Below are positions 18,442 through 30,904 of a stretch of 64,000 bases of DNA, piece after piece. Every line of letters begins with the position of its first letter. The stretch's first letter is position 1. Location: NCBI GenBank assembly GCA_004791255.1, contig SRUQ01000001.1, positions 558,001-622,000 of the forward strand, given 5' to 3'. The DNA is from a bacterium M00.F.Ca.ET.205.01.1.1. GTDB taxonomy: Bacteria; Pseudomonadota; Alphaproteobacteria; Rhizobiales; Rhizobiaceae. The translations under genes and the position numbers were made by a program. Below the pieces are notes generated by a model that made no database searches, was not told where the DNA came from, and saw nothing but the letters and a program-made list of their open reading frames with translations.

Positions 18442-19671
18442 ATGCATCTGCGTGACGGCCTCCAGACCCATGTGACCGTCAGGCAGCGCTACGACCATCT
18501 GGTGGTATCAGGTGCGATCGAACGCGATCCGGTGCAGGAGCGGATCGCCGCCGCGCTTGACCGGCTGAGCGACGAGATCTCGGCCAAGCGGCTGGCGCAG
18601 AAGTCGAGCGCGCTGGGCTGGCTGTTCGCGCGAAAACAGCCGCCCGCGGCGGTCAAGGGCCTCTACATCCATGGCGGCGTCGGCCGCGGCAAGACCATGC
18701 TGATGGACATGTTCTTCGAGCTGATGCCGGTCCGGCGCAAGCGCCGCGTCCATTTCAACGACTTCATGGCCGAGGTGCAGGACCGTATCCAGAAGCACCG
18801 GCAGGCGCGCAAGAATGGCGACGTCAAGGAGGACGATCCGATCCCGCCGGTGGCCAAGGCGCTGGCCGAGCAGGCCTGGGTGCTGTGCTTCGACGAGTTT
18901 TCGGTCACCGACATCGCCGACGCGATGATCCTGTCCCGGCTGTTCTCGGCGCTGTTCGCCAACGGCGTCGTGCTGGTCGCCACCTCGAACGTTGCGCCGG
19001 AAAACCTCTATCATGACGGCCTGAACCGCCAGCTCTTCGCGCCATTCATCGCCATACTGGAACGCCACGCGCAGGTGCTGTCGCTCGACAGCGACAAGGA
19101 CTACCGGCTGGAAAAGCTTGCCCGCACGCCGGTCTATGTCACGCCCGCCGACGCGGCGGCCGACCAGATGCTCGACCAGGCCTGGCAGGCGATGACGCGC
19201 GGAGCGCCGACGGCCGAGACGTCGCTGACGCTGAAGGGCCGCAAGGTGGTGGTGCCGGCCGCCGCCGGCGACGCCGCGCGGTTCAACTTCGCCGACCTCT
19301 GCGAAAAGCCGCTCGGCGCGCGCGATTTCCTGGCCATTGCCGGGCGCTTCTCGACCCTCTTCATCGATCGCATCCCGGTGCTGGGCGAAGGCAGGCGCAA
19401 CGAGGCCAAGCGCTTCATCCTTTTGATCGACACGCTCTACGATCATCATATCAGGCTGGTGGTGAGCGCCGAGGCAGCGCCGCACAAGCTCTATGCGGCC
19501 AAGCGTGGCGTCGAGGTATTCGAGTTCGAGCGCACGGCCTCGCGGCTGATCGAGATGCAGAGCCGCGACTGGCTGGAGGACTGGACGGAGCGGCAGCAGA
19601 CAAAGGCGGTGCTGGAAGCAACGCAGACGCAGCCTGAGCCGCTATCGCCTACAATTGATACACATACATGA
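18442..19671 (+). CDS. zapE: AFG1/ZapE family ATPase
   Basis: 409-residue P-loop ATPase of the AFG1-like family. Walker A is GGVGRGKTML (K84), the following block is DMFFELMPVRRKRRVHFNDFM, and Walker B is VLCFDEFSVTDIADAM. In Escherichia coli, ZapE is a division-associated ATPase; the mitochondrial homologue handles respiratory chain subunits. Upstream of mdh, a common rhizobial position. Its 3' end overlaps that of the opposite GNAT gene by 23 bases. Confidence 0.92.
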   Translation: MHLRDGLQTHVTVRQRYDHLVVSGAIERDPVQERIAAALDRLSDEISAKRLAQKSSALGWLFARKQPPAAVKGLYIHGGVGRGKTMLMDMFFELMPVRRKRRVHFNDFMAEVQDRIQKHRQARKNGDVKEDDPIPPVAKALAEQAWVLCFDEFSVTDIADAMILSRLFSALFANGVVLVATSNVAPENLYHDGLNRQLFAPFIAILERHAQVLSLDSDKDYRLEKLARTPVYVTPADAAADQMLDQAWQAMTRGAPTAETSLTLKGRKVVVPAAAGDAARFNFADLCEKPLGARDFLAIAGRFSTLFIDRIPVLGEGRRNEAKRFILLIDTLYDHHIRLVVSAEAAPHKLYAAKRGVEVFEFERTASRLIEMQSRDWLEDWTERQQTKAVLEATQTQPEPLSPTIDTHT

Positions 19672-20077
19672 CAAAGGATTCAGCCGGTCCATGCGGCTCC
19701 CTGCGCGACTCATAGAGCGCGCGGGCGGGGCCATTGTCCGGTTCGGTACCGACCCAGGCCTCCCTGCAGCCATTTTCCCGGCCGATCGCCAACATTGCGT
19801 CGAGCATCTTTTTCGCGACGCCCTGGCGCTGGAAAGCTGGCGAGACGCCGACCTCGTCAACATAGAGTTCGCTGACCTTGTCGGGATGGCGATGGATGAC
19901 GGCGGCGCATTGACCCACGACGACGTCGTCGGCGAGCGCGATGACCATGAAATGGCCGGGTTGCCCGAGATAGGCGGCCAGCCGATCCGGCCTGACCGGT
20001 TCATCGAACACATCCTCCGCGACCTGCATCACAAGGGCGTCATCGCCCGCTTGTAGCCTTATGATCTTCATGGTCAT
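19649..20077 (-). CDS. GNAT family N-acetyltransferase
   Basis: 142 residues. The acetyl-CoA pyrophosphate loop is QRQGVAKKML, preceded by the strand SELYVDEVGVSPAF. The C-terminal block NGPARALYESRR is typical of AAC(3)-I/GNAT proteins. The substrate is unknown; similarity to aminoglycoside acetyltransferases is only at fold level. Two starts, ATG 20077 or ATG 20071, are possible. Convergent to zapE with overlapping 3' ends. Confidence 0.85.
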   Translation of the reverse strand: MTMKIIRLQAGDDALVMQVAEDVFDEPVRPDRLAAYLGQPGHFMVIALADDVVVGQCAAVIHRHPDKVSELYVDEVGVSPAFQRQGVAKKMLDAMLAIGRENGCREAWVGTEPDNGPARALYESRREPHGPAESFVMYVYQL

Positions 20078-20176
20078 CGTGTAAATACTCCCAAGTCGGC
20101 TTGCAGACTTTGACGTTTACGTAAATCCCAATCACTCTAACCGATTGAAAATGCTAGGCTCAAAATAATCGTTTGA

Positions 20177-21262
<1,086 letters not shown>

Positions 21263-21309
21263 CCCCGGCAAACCGACAACCCCGGCAAAAGACCTGGAGA
21301 CAGTTCCCG

Positions 21310-22503
<1,194 letters not shown>

Positions 22504-22507
22504 GCGG

Positions 22508-22879
22508 ATGCCTCCGCGCAAGATCAACCTGGTCGAGGCGGCGGACACGAAGATCGCTGAGGTTTTCGATCCGCATATCGCCGGCGACGTCAATGACAGC
22601 CAGGCCAAGGTCGCCAAGTTCGGCGAGGCCTTCGACTGGCATGCGCATGACCATGAGGACGAAGCCTTCCTGGTGCTGCGCGGGCGCATCGCCATCGATT
22701 TCCGCGACGGCCCGGTCGAGTTGGGCGAGGGTGATTTCATCGTCGTGCCGCGCGGCGTCGAGCATCGGCCGCGTTCGCTGACATCGGAGCCGGTGGTGCT
22801 GATGTTCGAGCCGGCAACGACGCTCAACACCGGCAATGCCAAGAGTGACCTCACCGTCACCGATCTGAAGCGGCTCTGA
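22508..22879 (+). CDS. Cupin domain protein within the suc operon
   Basis: 123-residue single cupin. Motif 1 reads [20 protein letters not shown] with the metal-binding histidines and glutamate. Motif 2 reads [16 protein letters not shown] with the final histidine. It starts 4 bases after the sucC stop, so it is almost certainly co-transcribed. The substrate or ligand is unknown. Confidence 0.85.
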   Translation: MPPRKINLVEAADTKIAEVFDPHIAGDVNDSQAKVAKFGEAFDWHAHDHEDEAFLVLRGRIAIDFRDGPVELGEGDFIVVPRGVEHRPRSLTSEPVVLMFEPATTLNTGNAKSDLTVTDLKRL

Positions 22880-22883
22880 CCCC

Positions 22884-23381
22884 ATGAACGCGGCCTCCTT
22901 CTCTTCGCTCTCCGCCGACCACCAGCGCCTGCAGGCGCTGGTCGGTGCATGGCGCGGCGAGGAACAGGTGGCGGCGACGCAATGGACCGATGAAGGCATG
23001 GCGACTTCGGACGTGCTGGCCGAGGCGGAGTTCGGCGGCCAGTTCGTGGTGCAGCGCTACCGGCAGCGCCGCGACGGCACGATTTCGTTCGGCGCGCACA
23101 GCGTGTTCGGTTTCGACCAGCAGAACAGCCTCGTCACCATGCACCAGTTCGATTCGATGGGCATTGTGCCGGCCTCGCCGTCCACGGGCGGCTGGAACGG
23201 CAGCACGCTTGTGCTCGTCCGCTCATCGCCGCGCGGGTCGGCCCGCGTGACCTACAGTTTCGACACAGACGACGACTATCGCATGCGGCTGGAGTTCCAA
23301 CCGGCTGGCAGCGACATTTGGCAAGACATGGTGAGCGGCGTCTACAAGCGCGTCTCGCCTTCCTCGATCAACGGTTTTTAA
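22884..23381 (+). CDS. DUF1579 family protein within the suc operon
   Basis: 165 residues. It opens [20 protein letters not shown], the DUF1579 pattern (a helix, then L-x-G-x-W at the first barrel strand), and continues as alternating beta strands of a lipocalin-like barrel, e.g. [12 protein letters not shown]. Function unknown. Spaced 4 bases from the cupin gene and 11 from sucD. Confidence 0.75.
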   Translation: MNAASFSSLSADHQRLQALVGAWRGEEQVAATQWTDEGMATSDVLAEAEFGGQFVVQRYRQRRDGTISFGAHSVFGFDQQNSLVTMHQFDSMGIVPASPSTGGWNGSTLVLVRSSPRGSARVTYSFDTDDDYRMRLEFQPAGSDIWQDMVSGVYKRVSPSSINGF

Positions 23382-23392
23382 AAAGGGCTCCG

Positions 23393-24295
23393 ATGTCCAT
23401 TCTTATCGACAAGAACACCAAGGTGCTGGTGCAGGGCCTGACCGGCAAGACCGGCACGTTCCACACCGAACAGGCGCTGGCCTACCACGGCACCAAGATG
23501 GTGGGCGGCATCCATCCCAAGAAGGGCGGCGAGACCTGGACCGGCGCCAAGGGCGAGAGCCTGCCGATCTTCGCCTCGGTCGCCGAGGGCAAGGCAAAGA
23601 CCGGCGCCAACGCCTCTGTCGTCTATGTGCCGCCGGCGGGTGCTGCCGAAGCCATCCTGGAAGCGATCGAAGCGGAGATCCCGCTCATCGTCTGTATCAC
23701 CGAAGGCATCCCGGTCATGGACATGGTCAAGGTCAAGGCGCGGCTCGACCGCTCCAAGTCGCGGTTGATCGGCCCGAACTGCCCCGGCGTGCTCACGCCC
23801 GACGAATGCAAGATCGGCATCATGCCCGGCAACATCTTCCGCAAGGGCTCGGTCGGCGTTGTTTCGCGCTCGGGAACGCTTACCTATGAGGCGGTGTTCC
23901 AGACCACCAATGTCGGGCTCGGCCAGACCACCGCCGTCGGCATTGGCGGCGATCCAGTCAAGGGCACCGAGTTCATCGACGTGCTCGAAATGTTCCTCGC
24001 CGACGACGAGACCAAGTCGATCATCATGATCGGCGAGATCGGCGGTTCGGCCGAGGAAGACGCCGCGCAGTTCCTCAAGGACGAGGCCAAGCGCGGCCGC
24101 AAGAAGCCGATGGCCGGCTTTATCGCCGGGCGCACCGCGCCCGCCGGCCGCACCATGGGCCACGCCGGCGCCGTCATCTCCGGCGGCAAGGGCGGCGCGG
24201 AAGACAAGATCGCGGCAATGGAATCGGCCGGCATCAAGGTTTCGCCGTCGCCGGCGCGTCTCGGCACGACGCTGGTTGAGGCGATCAAGGGTTAA
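23393..24295 (+). CDS. sucD: Succinyl-CoA synthetase alpha subunit
   Basis: 300 residues. The CoA-binding Rossmann domain has [17 protein letters not shown]. The phosphohistidine is H257 in [12 protein letters not shown]. Further motifs are [20 protein letters not shown] and [14 protein letters not shown]. The ATG at 23393 ([11 protein letters not shown]) gives the standard N-terminus. Followed by a hairpin of short repeats, then sucA. Confidence 0.97.
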   Translation: MSILIDKNTKVLVQGLTGKTGTFHTEQALAYHGTKMVGGIHPKKGGETWTGAKGESLPIFASVAEGKAKTGANASVVYVPPAGAAEAILEAIEAEIPLIVCITEGIPVMDMVKVKARLDRSKSRLIGPNCPGVLTPDECKIGIMPGNIFRKGSVGVVSRSGTLTYEAVFQTTNVGLGQTTAVGIGGDPVKGTEFIDVLEMFLADDETKSIIMIGEIGGSAEEDAAQFLKDEAKRGRKKPMAGFIAGRTAPAGRTMGHAGAVISGGKGGAEDKIAAMESAGIKVSPSPARLGTTLVEAIKG

Positions 24296-24297
24296 GT

Positions 24298-24389
24298 GAG
24301 TAGCGAGTAGTGAATAGCGAATAGGAGAAAGAGTAACGGCGCGAGCCGGGGAAATCCCTACTCGCTATTCGCTACTCCCTATTCGCTCC
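24298..24389. repeat. Hairpin of GAGTAGC/GAATAGC heptamers
   Basis: The left arm begins GAGTAGCGAGTAGTGAATAG and the right arm reads CTACTCGCTATTCGCTACTC. Both are built of 7-base RARTAGB units and are roughly reverse complementary. It sits between the sucD stop and sucA, so it may attenuate transcription or define separate transcripts. Same unit type as 352-444. Confidence 0.75.
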
Positions 24390-24425
24390 AAACGAAGGAG
24401 ACGGAGCCAGGCTCCGCAGAGAAAA

Positions 24426-27413
24426 ATGGCACGACAAGATCAGGCCAACGACCAGTTTTCGCTCACCTCTTTCCTCTATGGCGGCAATGCCGACTACATC
24501 GACGCGCTCTATGCCGCCTATGAGGATGACCCCGCCTCGGTCGATCCCGAGTGGCAGGAGTTCTTCGCCGGGCTGAAGGACGATGCCGGCGATGTGCGCA
24601 GGAACGCCAAGGGCGCCTCCTGGGCCAAGCCCTCATGGCCGCTGCAGGCCAATGGCGAGCTGGTGTCGGCTCTCGACGGCAATTGGGGCATTGTCGAGAA
24701 GCATCTGGAGAAGAAGGTCAAGGACAAGGCGGTCACCAATGGTGTCGTCCTGTCCGATGCCGACGTGCACCAGGCAACGCGCGATTCGGTGCGCGCCATC
24801 ATGATGATCCGCGCCTACCGCATGCGCGGCCACCTGCACGCCAATCTCGATCCGCTCGGCATCGCCAAGCCGCTCGAGGACTACAATGAACTGTCGCCGG
24901 AAAATTACGGCTTCACCGCAGCCGACTACGATCGGCCGATCTTCCTCGACAATGTGCTTGGGCTCGAATTCGGCACCATCCGGCAGATGCTGGAGATCCT
25001 GACCCGCACCTATTGCTCGACGCTGGGCGTCGAGTTCATGCACATTTCCGATCCCGAGGAGAAGGCCTGGATCCAGGCCCGCATCGAGGGCGCCGACAAG
25101 GAAATCTCCTTCACCGCCACCGGCAAGAAGGCGATCCTGCAGAAGTTGGTCGAGGCGGAAGGCTTCGAGCAGTTCATCGACGTCAAGTACAAGGGCACCA
25201 AGCGCTTCGGCCTCGATGGCGGCGAGTCTCTGATCCCGGCGCTGGAGCAGATCGTCAAGCGCGGCGGCCAGCTCGGCATGAAGGAGATCGTGCTCGGCAT
25301 GGCGCATCGCGGGCGCCTCAACGTGCTGAGCCAGGTGATGGCCAAGCCGCACCGCGCCATCTTCCACGAATTCAAGGGCGGTTCGGCGGCCCCCGACGAG
25401 GTCGAAGGCTCGGGCGACGTGAAATACCATCTCGGCGCTTCGTCGGACCGCGAGTTCGACGGCAACAAGGTGCACCTGTCGCTGACCGCCAACCCGTCGC
25501 ATCTCGAAATCGTCGACCCGGTGGTGATGGGCAAGGCGCGCGCCAAGCAGGACTACCTGTTCGGCCGCAGCCGCGAGGAGATCGTGCCGCTGGAGGAGCG
25601 CGCCAAGGTGCTGCCGCTCTTGCTGCATGGCGACGCCGCCTTCGCCGGCCAGGGCGTGATCGCCGAAATCCTCGGCCTGTCCGGCCTGCGCGGCCACCGT
25701 GTCGCCGGCACGCTGCACTTCATCATCAACAACCAGATCGGCTTCACCACCAATCCGCGCTTCTCGCGCTCGTCGCCCTATCCGTCCGACGTCGCCAAGA
25801 TGATCGAGGCGCCAATCTTCCACGTCAATGGCGACGATCCGGAAGCCGTGGTGCACGCCACCAAGGTGGCGATCGAATTCCGCATGAAGTTCCACAAGCC
25901 CGTTGTGGTCGACATGTTCTGCTATCGCCGCTTCGGCCACAATGAGGGCGATGAGCCGGCCTTCACCCAGCCGATCATGTACCGCAACATCCGCACCCAG
26001 AAGACGACGGTGCAGATCTATGGCGAACGGCTGGTCGCCGAGGGCCATATTACCCAGGCCGAACTCGACCAGTTGAAGACCGACTGGCGCGCGCATCTGG
26101 AGCAGGAATGGGAAGTTGGCCAGGCCTACAAGCCCAACAAGGCCGACTGGCTGGATGGCGCCTGGTCGGGCCTGCGCACGGCCGACAACCAGGACGAACA
26201 AAGGCGCGGCAAGACAGCCGTGCCGGTCAAGACGCTGAAGGAAATCGGCAAGAAGCTGACCGAGGTGCCGAAAGGCTTCGAGGCGCACAAGACGATCATC
26301 CGCTTCCTCGACAACCGCCGCGAGGCGATCGAGTCCGGCGAAGGCATCGACTGGTCGACCGCCGAGGCGCTGGCCTTCGGCGCCATCCTGCTCGACGGCA
26401 ACCCGATCCGCCTGTCGGGGCAGGATTCCGAACGCGGCACCTTCTCGCAGCGCCATTCGGTGCTCTACGACCAGCGCGACGAGACCCGCTATATTCCGCT
26501 CAACAATTTGTCGGCGGCGCAGGCGGGCTACGAAGTCATCAACTCGATGCTGTCGGAAGAGGCGGTGCTGGGCTTCGAATATGGCTACAGCCTGGCCGAA
26601 CCGAAGGCGCTGACCTTGTGGGAAGCGCAGTTCGGCGACTTCGCCAACGGCGCCCAGGTGGTGTTCGACCAGTTCATCTCCAGCGGCGAGCGCAAGTGGC
26701 TCAGAATGTCGGGCCTCGTCTGCCTGTTGCCGCATGGCTATGAAGGCCAGGGTCCGGAACATTCCTCGGCCCGCCTCGAGCGCTTCCTGCAGCTTTGCGC
26801 CGAAGACAACATGCAAGTTGCCAACTGCACCACACCGGCCAACTACTTCCATATCCTGCGTCGGCAATTGAAGCGCGACTTCCGCAAGCCGCTGATCCTG
26901 ATGACGCCGAAGTCGTTGCTGCGCCACAAGCGGGCGGTGTCGACGCTGCCGGAAATCTCGGGCGAAAGCTCGTTCCACCGGCTGTTGTGGGACGATGCCC
27001 AGCTGTTGCCCAACCAGGCGATCAAACTGACCAAGGATTCCAAGATCCGCCGCGTCGTGCTGTGCTCGGGCAAGGTCTATTACGACCTCTACGAGGAGCG
27101 CGAGAAGCGCGGCATCAACGATATCTACCTGCTGCGCGTCGAACAGCTCTATCCGTTCCCGGCCAAGGCGCTGATCACCGAACTGTCACGCTTCCGCAAT
27201 GCGGAGATGGTGTGGTGCCAGGAGGAGCCCAAGAACATGGGCGCCTGGTCGTTCATCGATCCGTATCTGGAATGGGTGCTGGCGCATATCGACGCCAAGC
27301 ACCAGCGCGTGCGCTACACCGGCCGCCCGGCGGCCGCGTCGCCGGCGACCGGGCTGATGTCCAAGCACCTTGCCCAGCTCGCCGCGCTGCTCGAAGACGC
27401 GCTCGGCGAATAG
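24426..27413 (+). CDS. sucA: 2-oxoglutarate dehydrogenase E1 component
   Basis: 995-residue thiamine diphosphate-dependent decarboxylase subunit of the 2-oxoglutarate dehydrogenase complex. The N-terminal E2-binding block is [20 protein letters not shown]. The E1 core has [22 protein letters not shown], the ThDP motif [12 protein letters not shown] and [16 protein letters not shown]. The C-terminal transketolase-like region has [20 protein letters not shown]. Full length. sucB follows after 31 bases. Confidence 0.97.
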   Translation: MARQDQANDQFSLTSFLYGGNADYIDALYAAYEDDPASVDPEWQEFFAGLKDDAGDVRRNAKGASWAKPSWPLQANGELVSALDGNWGIVEKHLEKKVKDKAVTNGVVLSDADVHQATRDSVRAIMMIRAYRMRGHLHANLDPLGIAKPLEDYNELSPENYGFTAADYDRPIFLDNVLGLEFGTIRQMLEILTRTYCSTLGVEFMHISDPEEKAWIQARIEGADKEISFTATGKKAILQKLVEAEGFEQFIDVKYKGTKRFGLDGGESLIPALEQIVKRGGQLGMKEIVLGMAHRGRLNVLSQVMAKPHRAIFHEFKGGSAAPDEVEGSGDVKYHLGASSDREFDGNKVHLSLTANPSHLEIVDPVVMGKARAKQDYLFGRSREEIVPLEERAKVLPLLLHGDAAFAGQGVIAEILGLSGLRGHRVAGTLHFIINNQIGFTTNPRFSRSSPYPSDVAKMIEAPIFHVNGDDPEAVVHATKVAIEFRMKFHKPVVVDMFCYRRFGHNEGDEPAFTQPIMYRNIRTQKTTVQIYGERLVAEGHITQAELDQLKTDWRAHLEQEWEVGQAYKPNKADWLDGAWSGLRTADNQDEQRRGKTAVPVKTLKEIGKKLTEVPKGFEAHKTIIRFLDNRREAIESGEGIDWSTAEALAFGAILLDGNPIRLSGQDSERGTFSQRHSVLYDQRDETRYIPLNNLSAAQAGYEVINSMLSEEAVLGFEYGYSLAEPKALTLWEAQFGDFANGAQVVFDQFISSGERKWLRMSGLVCLLPHGYEGQGPEHSSARLERFLQLCAEDNMQVANCTTPANYFHILRRQLKRDFRKPLILMTPKSLLRHKRAVSTLPEISGESSFHRLLWDDAQLLPNQAIKLTKDSKIRRVVLCSGKVYYDLYEEREKRGINDIYLLRVEQLYPFPAKALITELSRFRNAEMVWCQEEPKNMGAWSFIDPYLEWVLAHIDAKHQRVRYTGRPAAASPATGLMSKHLAQLAALLEDALGE

Positions 27414-27444
27414 AAAACAGAACCGACAGAAACGGACAGGCACA

Positions 27445-28719
27445 ATGGCTACCGAAATCCGCGTTCCCACTCTTGGTGAATCCGTCACCGAGGCGACCAT
27501 CGGCAAATGGTTCAAGAAGGTCGGCGATGCCATTTCCGCCGACGAGCCGCTGGTCGAGCTCGAGACCGACAAGGTGACGATCGAAGTGCCTGCCGCCGCC
27601 GCCGGCACGTTGGGTGAAATCGTCGCCAAGGAAGGCGAGACCGTCGGCGTCGGTGCGCTGCTCGGGTCGATTTCCGCCGGTGGCGCTGCCCCCGCGACCA
27701 AGCCGCAAGCGGTGGCGCGGGCGTCGAGCCCCGACGCGGCACAGACCACCAAACAGGCCGCGGCCGAGACCGCCAAGGTTGCCGGCGACGCCGGCCCGGT
27801 CGAACCGCGCACCATGCCGCCGGCGCCGGCCGCCGCTAAACTGATCGCCGAGAACAATCTGTCGGTCGACCAGCTTTCCGGCTCGGGCAAGCGCGGCCAG
27901 GTGCTGAAAGGCGACGTGCTCGACGCCATCGCCAAGGGCGGCCCCTCGCAGCCGGCCGAAACGCCCAAGGCTGCTCCGGCGCCCGTCGCCGTCCGCGCGC
28001 CGTCCTCAGGTGACGACGCCGTGCGCGAGGAGCGCGTGCGCATGACCAAGCTGCGCCAGACCATCGCGCGCCGCTTGAAGGAAGCGCAGTCGACCGCCGC
28101 CATGCTCACCACCTTCAACGAGGTCGACATGTCGGCGGTGATGGCGCTGCGGACCAAGTACAAGGACATTTTCGAGAAGAAGCACGGCGTAAAGCTCGGC
28201 TTCATGGGCTTCTTCACCAAGGCGGTGACGCATGCGCTGAAGGAAATCCCGGCGGTCAATGCCGAGATCGACGGCACCGACATCATCTACAAGAATTTTG
28301 CCCATGTCGGCGTCGCGGTCGGCACCGAAAAGGGCCTGGTCGTGCCTGTCGTGCGCGATGCCGACCAGATGTCCATCGCCGAGATCGAGAAGGAGATCGG
28401 CAGGCTAGGCATTGCCGCGCGTGACGGCAAGCTGTCGGTTGCCGACATGCAGGGCGGCACCTTCACCATCTCCAATGGCGGCGTCTATGGCTCGCTGATG
28501 TCGACGCCGATCCTCAATGCGCCGCAGTCCGGCATTCTGGGCATGCACAAGATCCAGGACCGTCCGGTCGTTGTCGGGGGCCAGATCGTGATCCGGCCAA
28601 TGATGTATCTGGCGCTCTCCTACGATCACCGCATCGTCGACGGCAAGGAAGCGGTGACTTTCCTGGTGCGGGTCAAGGACAGCCTGGAAGATCCGGAACG
28701 GCTGGTACTCGATCTCTGA
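27445..28719 (+). CDS. sucB: Dihydrolipoyl succinyltransferase (E2)
   Basis: 424 residues. A single lipoyl domain has lipoyl-lysine K43 in [11 protein letters not shown]. An Ala/Pro linker, a peripheral-subunit binding domain ([20 protein letters not shown]) and the catalytic domain follow, with active-site H395 and D399 in [13 protein letters not shown]. It builds the core of the complex with SucA and Lpd. The start at 27445 excludes 25 unrelated codons in the longer frame. Confidence 0.97.
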   Translation: MATEIRVPTLGESVTEATIGKWFKKVGDAISADEPLVELETDKVTIEVPAAAAGTLGEIVAKEGETVGVGALLGSISAGGAAPATKPQAVARASSPDAAQTTKQAAAETAKVAGDAGPVEPRTMPPAPAAAKLIAENNLSVDQLSGSGKRGQVLKGDVLDAIAKGGPSQPAETPKAAPAPVAVRAPSSGDDAVREERVRMTKLRQTIARRLKEAQSTAAMLTTFNEVDMSAVMALRTKYKDIFEKKHGVKLGFMGFFTKAVTHALKEIPAVNAEIDGTDIIYKNFAHVGVAVGTEKGLVVPVVRDADQMSIAEIEKEIGRLGIAARDGKLSVADMQGGTFTISNGGVYGSLMSTPILNAPQSGILGMHKIQDRPVVVGGQIVIRPMMYLALSYDHRIVDGKEAVTFLVRVKDSLEDPERLVLDL

Positions 28720-28744
28720 CCCCTGGCTGCGCCGAGGCACATTC

Positions 28745-29551
28745 ATGAGCTTCTCTCTGCAAGTGCTTTCGTCGGGGATAGTGGCCGCGGGACTTGCGGT
28801 CTCCAGCCTCCAGGCTCGCGCAGACGACGTGCCGTCGGTGCAGTACGTCCCCGTGCTCGATTTCTATGTCGATTCGCTGGTAACCGCCCGCTCCATGGCG
28901 GCGGTCTGCGAGCCCGCGAACTCGCCTGCCCGGGATGACAAGGCGTGGAGCGAGGCAGGAGCGATCCTCGTCGCATCGCTCTGGGCCGACGGCTTTCCCG
29001 CCGACTTCGTCAAGAGTGTCAAGGCGCGGTTCGATCGCCCGCTGGCCCCTGCGAAAATCGACTGCACCAGCGACAGCAATATCGACGAAATTGCAGGGTC
29101 GGGGAAGGAGGGGTGGGTCCAACTCATCAATGAAATGCTGAAAGGCACGGGTCTCCGGGCGATCAAAGTCCCGGTTTCCGACGCACAGTGGAAGGAGATC
29201 AAGGCAGCGATCGAAGGTGACCTGCCGGCGCAGACAAAGCTGTTCGATTGCGTCGGCGCTGTCGGATTCGGATTGTTGCCCACCCTGATCCATGACTGGA
29301 ATGGCATGCTGATCGATGTGGGGCAGAAGCTGGTCGCGGCCGGCCTGCCGCGCGACGAAGTGAGCGAGGAGCTGAACGCAGCCGACGCCAACCATCTCTG
29401 GCACAAACCGGATGGGGCGGCGCTAGCCTCGCTGAGACGGAGCTGCAAGGAGGACAAGAGCTGGTACGACAGGCTTGCCACGATGAGCTATGCCGGCATC
29501 AGCGCAGAGGTGGACAAGCGTCTGCCCGCCCCAGAAGCGGGAGACCAGTAG
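28745..29551 (+). CDS. Secreted protein of unknown function between sucB and lpd
   Basis: 268 residues starting with a signal peptide (MSFSLQVLSSGIVAAGLAVS, then SLQARADD). The mature chain has four cysteines (VCEPANSP, KIDCTSD, FDCVGAV, RRSCKEDK), which could make two disulfides. Aromatic-rich segments include LIHDWNGMLIDVGQKL. No family recognised. It begins 25 bases after sucB on the same strand, so it is probably read through from the suc genes, though a periplasmic product has no obvious link to them. Confidence 0.65.
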   Translation: MSFSLQVLSSGIVAAGLAVSSLQARADDVPSVQYVPVLDFYVDSLVTARSMAAVCEPANSPARDDKAWSEAGAILVASLWADGFPADFVKSVKARFDRPLAPAKIDCTSDSNIDEIAGSGKEGWVQLINEMLKGTGLRAIKVPVSDAQWKEIKAAIEGDLPAQTKLFDCVGAVGFGLLPTLIHDWNGMLIDVGQKLVAAGLPRDEVSEELNAADANHLWHKPDGAALASLRRSCKEDKSWYDRLATMSYAGISAEVDKRLPAPEAGDQ

Positions 29552-29627
29552 GCATGGCCCTGAGCACGGCCGCGGCGAGGTCCCGGCGGGGCGGCGATGT
29601 TGCCCACGCGGTGGCAAGCCAAACGCG

Positions 29628-30128
29628 ATGACGATAAGTGTCGGCGGTGTGCTGTTTTCCTTCGTGGTCAGCCTGGGCTGGCCCTTGGCCGCCTACGCCG
29701 CCTGCCCGATCGAGCTCGCCATCTATGGCGATGCGCAGAGCGGCAGCGAGATCGACTTTACCCCGACGGGTACGTCCGCGACCGTCACCAATACGTTCCG
29801 GCTGATCCTCGACAACAATGTGGTGCTGAACGGCATCGTCATGTGGACGGCGGATGTTTCGCGGCCGAACGGTGCTCTGATGTACAAATGCCCGCAAGGC
29901 GATGTGACCGGCGCGGAACTGGCCGCCTGCACGTTGTGGAATGGGGTCATCTACACGGCCGACGACACGGGCACTGTCGGCCTGCTGCCGGCCGAAGGCG
30001 TCGCGGCGCCGAAGACGCTGATACTGCCCGATCTCGGGCCGGTGCTCAGGCAATCCAAGGCCTATGGCGGCAGCGGTTTTTCGAGAGTGCCGTCGGATCT
30101 GTTCGCGATGAAGGGATGCCAGGAATGA
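29628..30128 (+). CDS. Small secreted protein of unknown function
   Basis: 166 residues with a signal peptide (MTISVGGVLFSFVVSLGWPL, then AAYAACPIE). The mature part is beta-rich with four or more cysteines (ACPIEL, YKCPQGDV, LAACTLWNG, MKGCQE). I do not recognise the family. I chose the ATG at 29628 because it begins the signal peptide; 46 codons of the longer frame lack features. Its stop overlaps the next ATG (ATGA), indicating coupling to the SDR gene. Confidence 0.65.
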   Translation: MTISVGGVLFSFVVSLGWPLAAYAACPIELAIYGDAQSGSEIDFTPTGTSATVTNTFRLILDNNVVLNGIVMWTADVSRPNGALMYKCPQGDVTGAELAACTLWNGVIYTADDTGTVGLLPAEGVAAPKTLILPDLGPVLRQSKAYGGSGFSRVPSDLFAMKGCQE

Positions 30129-30880
30129 GCGCTGCGCAAAAGGTGCTGCTGGTCACCGGCGGCAGCCGCGGCATCGGCGCCGCCATCTGCCGGCTCGGCG
30201 CGCAGGCCGGCTATCGCGTGGCGGTCAACTACGTGTCCAACCAGGCCGCGGCCGACGCGCTGGTTGCCGAGATCAAGGCTGGTGGCGGCGAGGCGTTCGC
30301 GGTCAGGGGCGATGTCGGCAAGGAAACCGATATCGTGGCCATGTTCGGCGCCGTCGACCGCGCCTTCGGCCGGCTCGACGCCTTCGTCAACAATGCCGGC
30401 ATCGTCGACGCCAAGGCGCGCGTCGACGAGATGGATGTCGCGCGGCTGGAGCGCATGATGCGCGTCAACGTCGTCGGCTCGTTCCTGTGCGCCCGCGAGG
30501 CGGTCAAGCGCATGTCGACGCGGCATGGCGGCAAGGGCGGCGCCATCGTCAACCTGTCGTCGGCGGCGGCCAGGCTGGGCGCGCCCGGCGAATATGTCGA
30601 CTACGCCGCATCCAAGGGCGCGATCGACACCATGACGGTCGGGCTGGCGCGCGAGGTGGTGAGCGAAGGCATCCGCGTCAATGCGGTCAGCCCCGGCATC
30701 ACCGACACCGAAATCCACGCCTCCGGCGGCCAGCCCGACCGCGTGGCGCGGATGCAGGACCTGCTGCCGATGAAACGCGCGGGCACATCGGATGAAGTCG
30801 CGAGCGCCGTTCTCTATCTTCTGTCGGATGCGGCTTCCTATATAACGGGCGCGATCCTGAATGTGAGCGGCGGCCGCTGA
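30125..30880 (+). CDS. Short-chain dehydrogenase/reductase (glucose dehydrogenase-like)
   Basis: 251 residues of the classical SDR fold. Cofactor motif VTGGSRGIGAAIC, NNAG motif, catalytic Ser in VNLSSAAARLG and YxxxK in YVDYAASKGAID. The basic/polar residue after strand 2 (NYVSN) suggests NADP(H). The substrate is unknown. It lies 24 bases before lpd in an operon-like run. FabG-type 3-oxoacyl-ACP reduction is possible but not shown. Confidence 0.9.
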   Translation: MSAAQKVLLVTGGSRGIGAAICRLGAQAGYRVAVNYVSNQAAADALVAEIKAGGGEAFAVRGDVGKETDIVAMFGAVDRAFGRLDAFVNNAGIVDAKARVDEMDVARLERMMRVNVVGSFLCAREAVKRMSTRHGGKGGAIVNLSSAAARLGAPGEYVDYAASKGAIDTMTVGLAREVVSEGIRVNAVSPGITDTEIHASGGQPDRVARMQDLLPMKRAGTSDEVASAVLYLLSDAASYITGAILNVSGGR

Positions 30881-30904
30881 AGGCCGGACAAAAAGGACAA
30901 GAGC

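Noticed and set aside
24633..26978. 781-codon open frame antisense to sucA
   Set aside because: Antisense shadow of a high-GC gene; no motifs, no ribosome site, and sucA is unmistakable.
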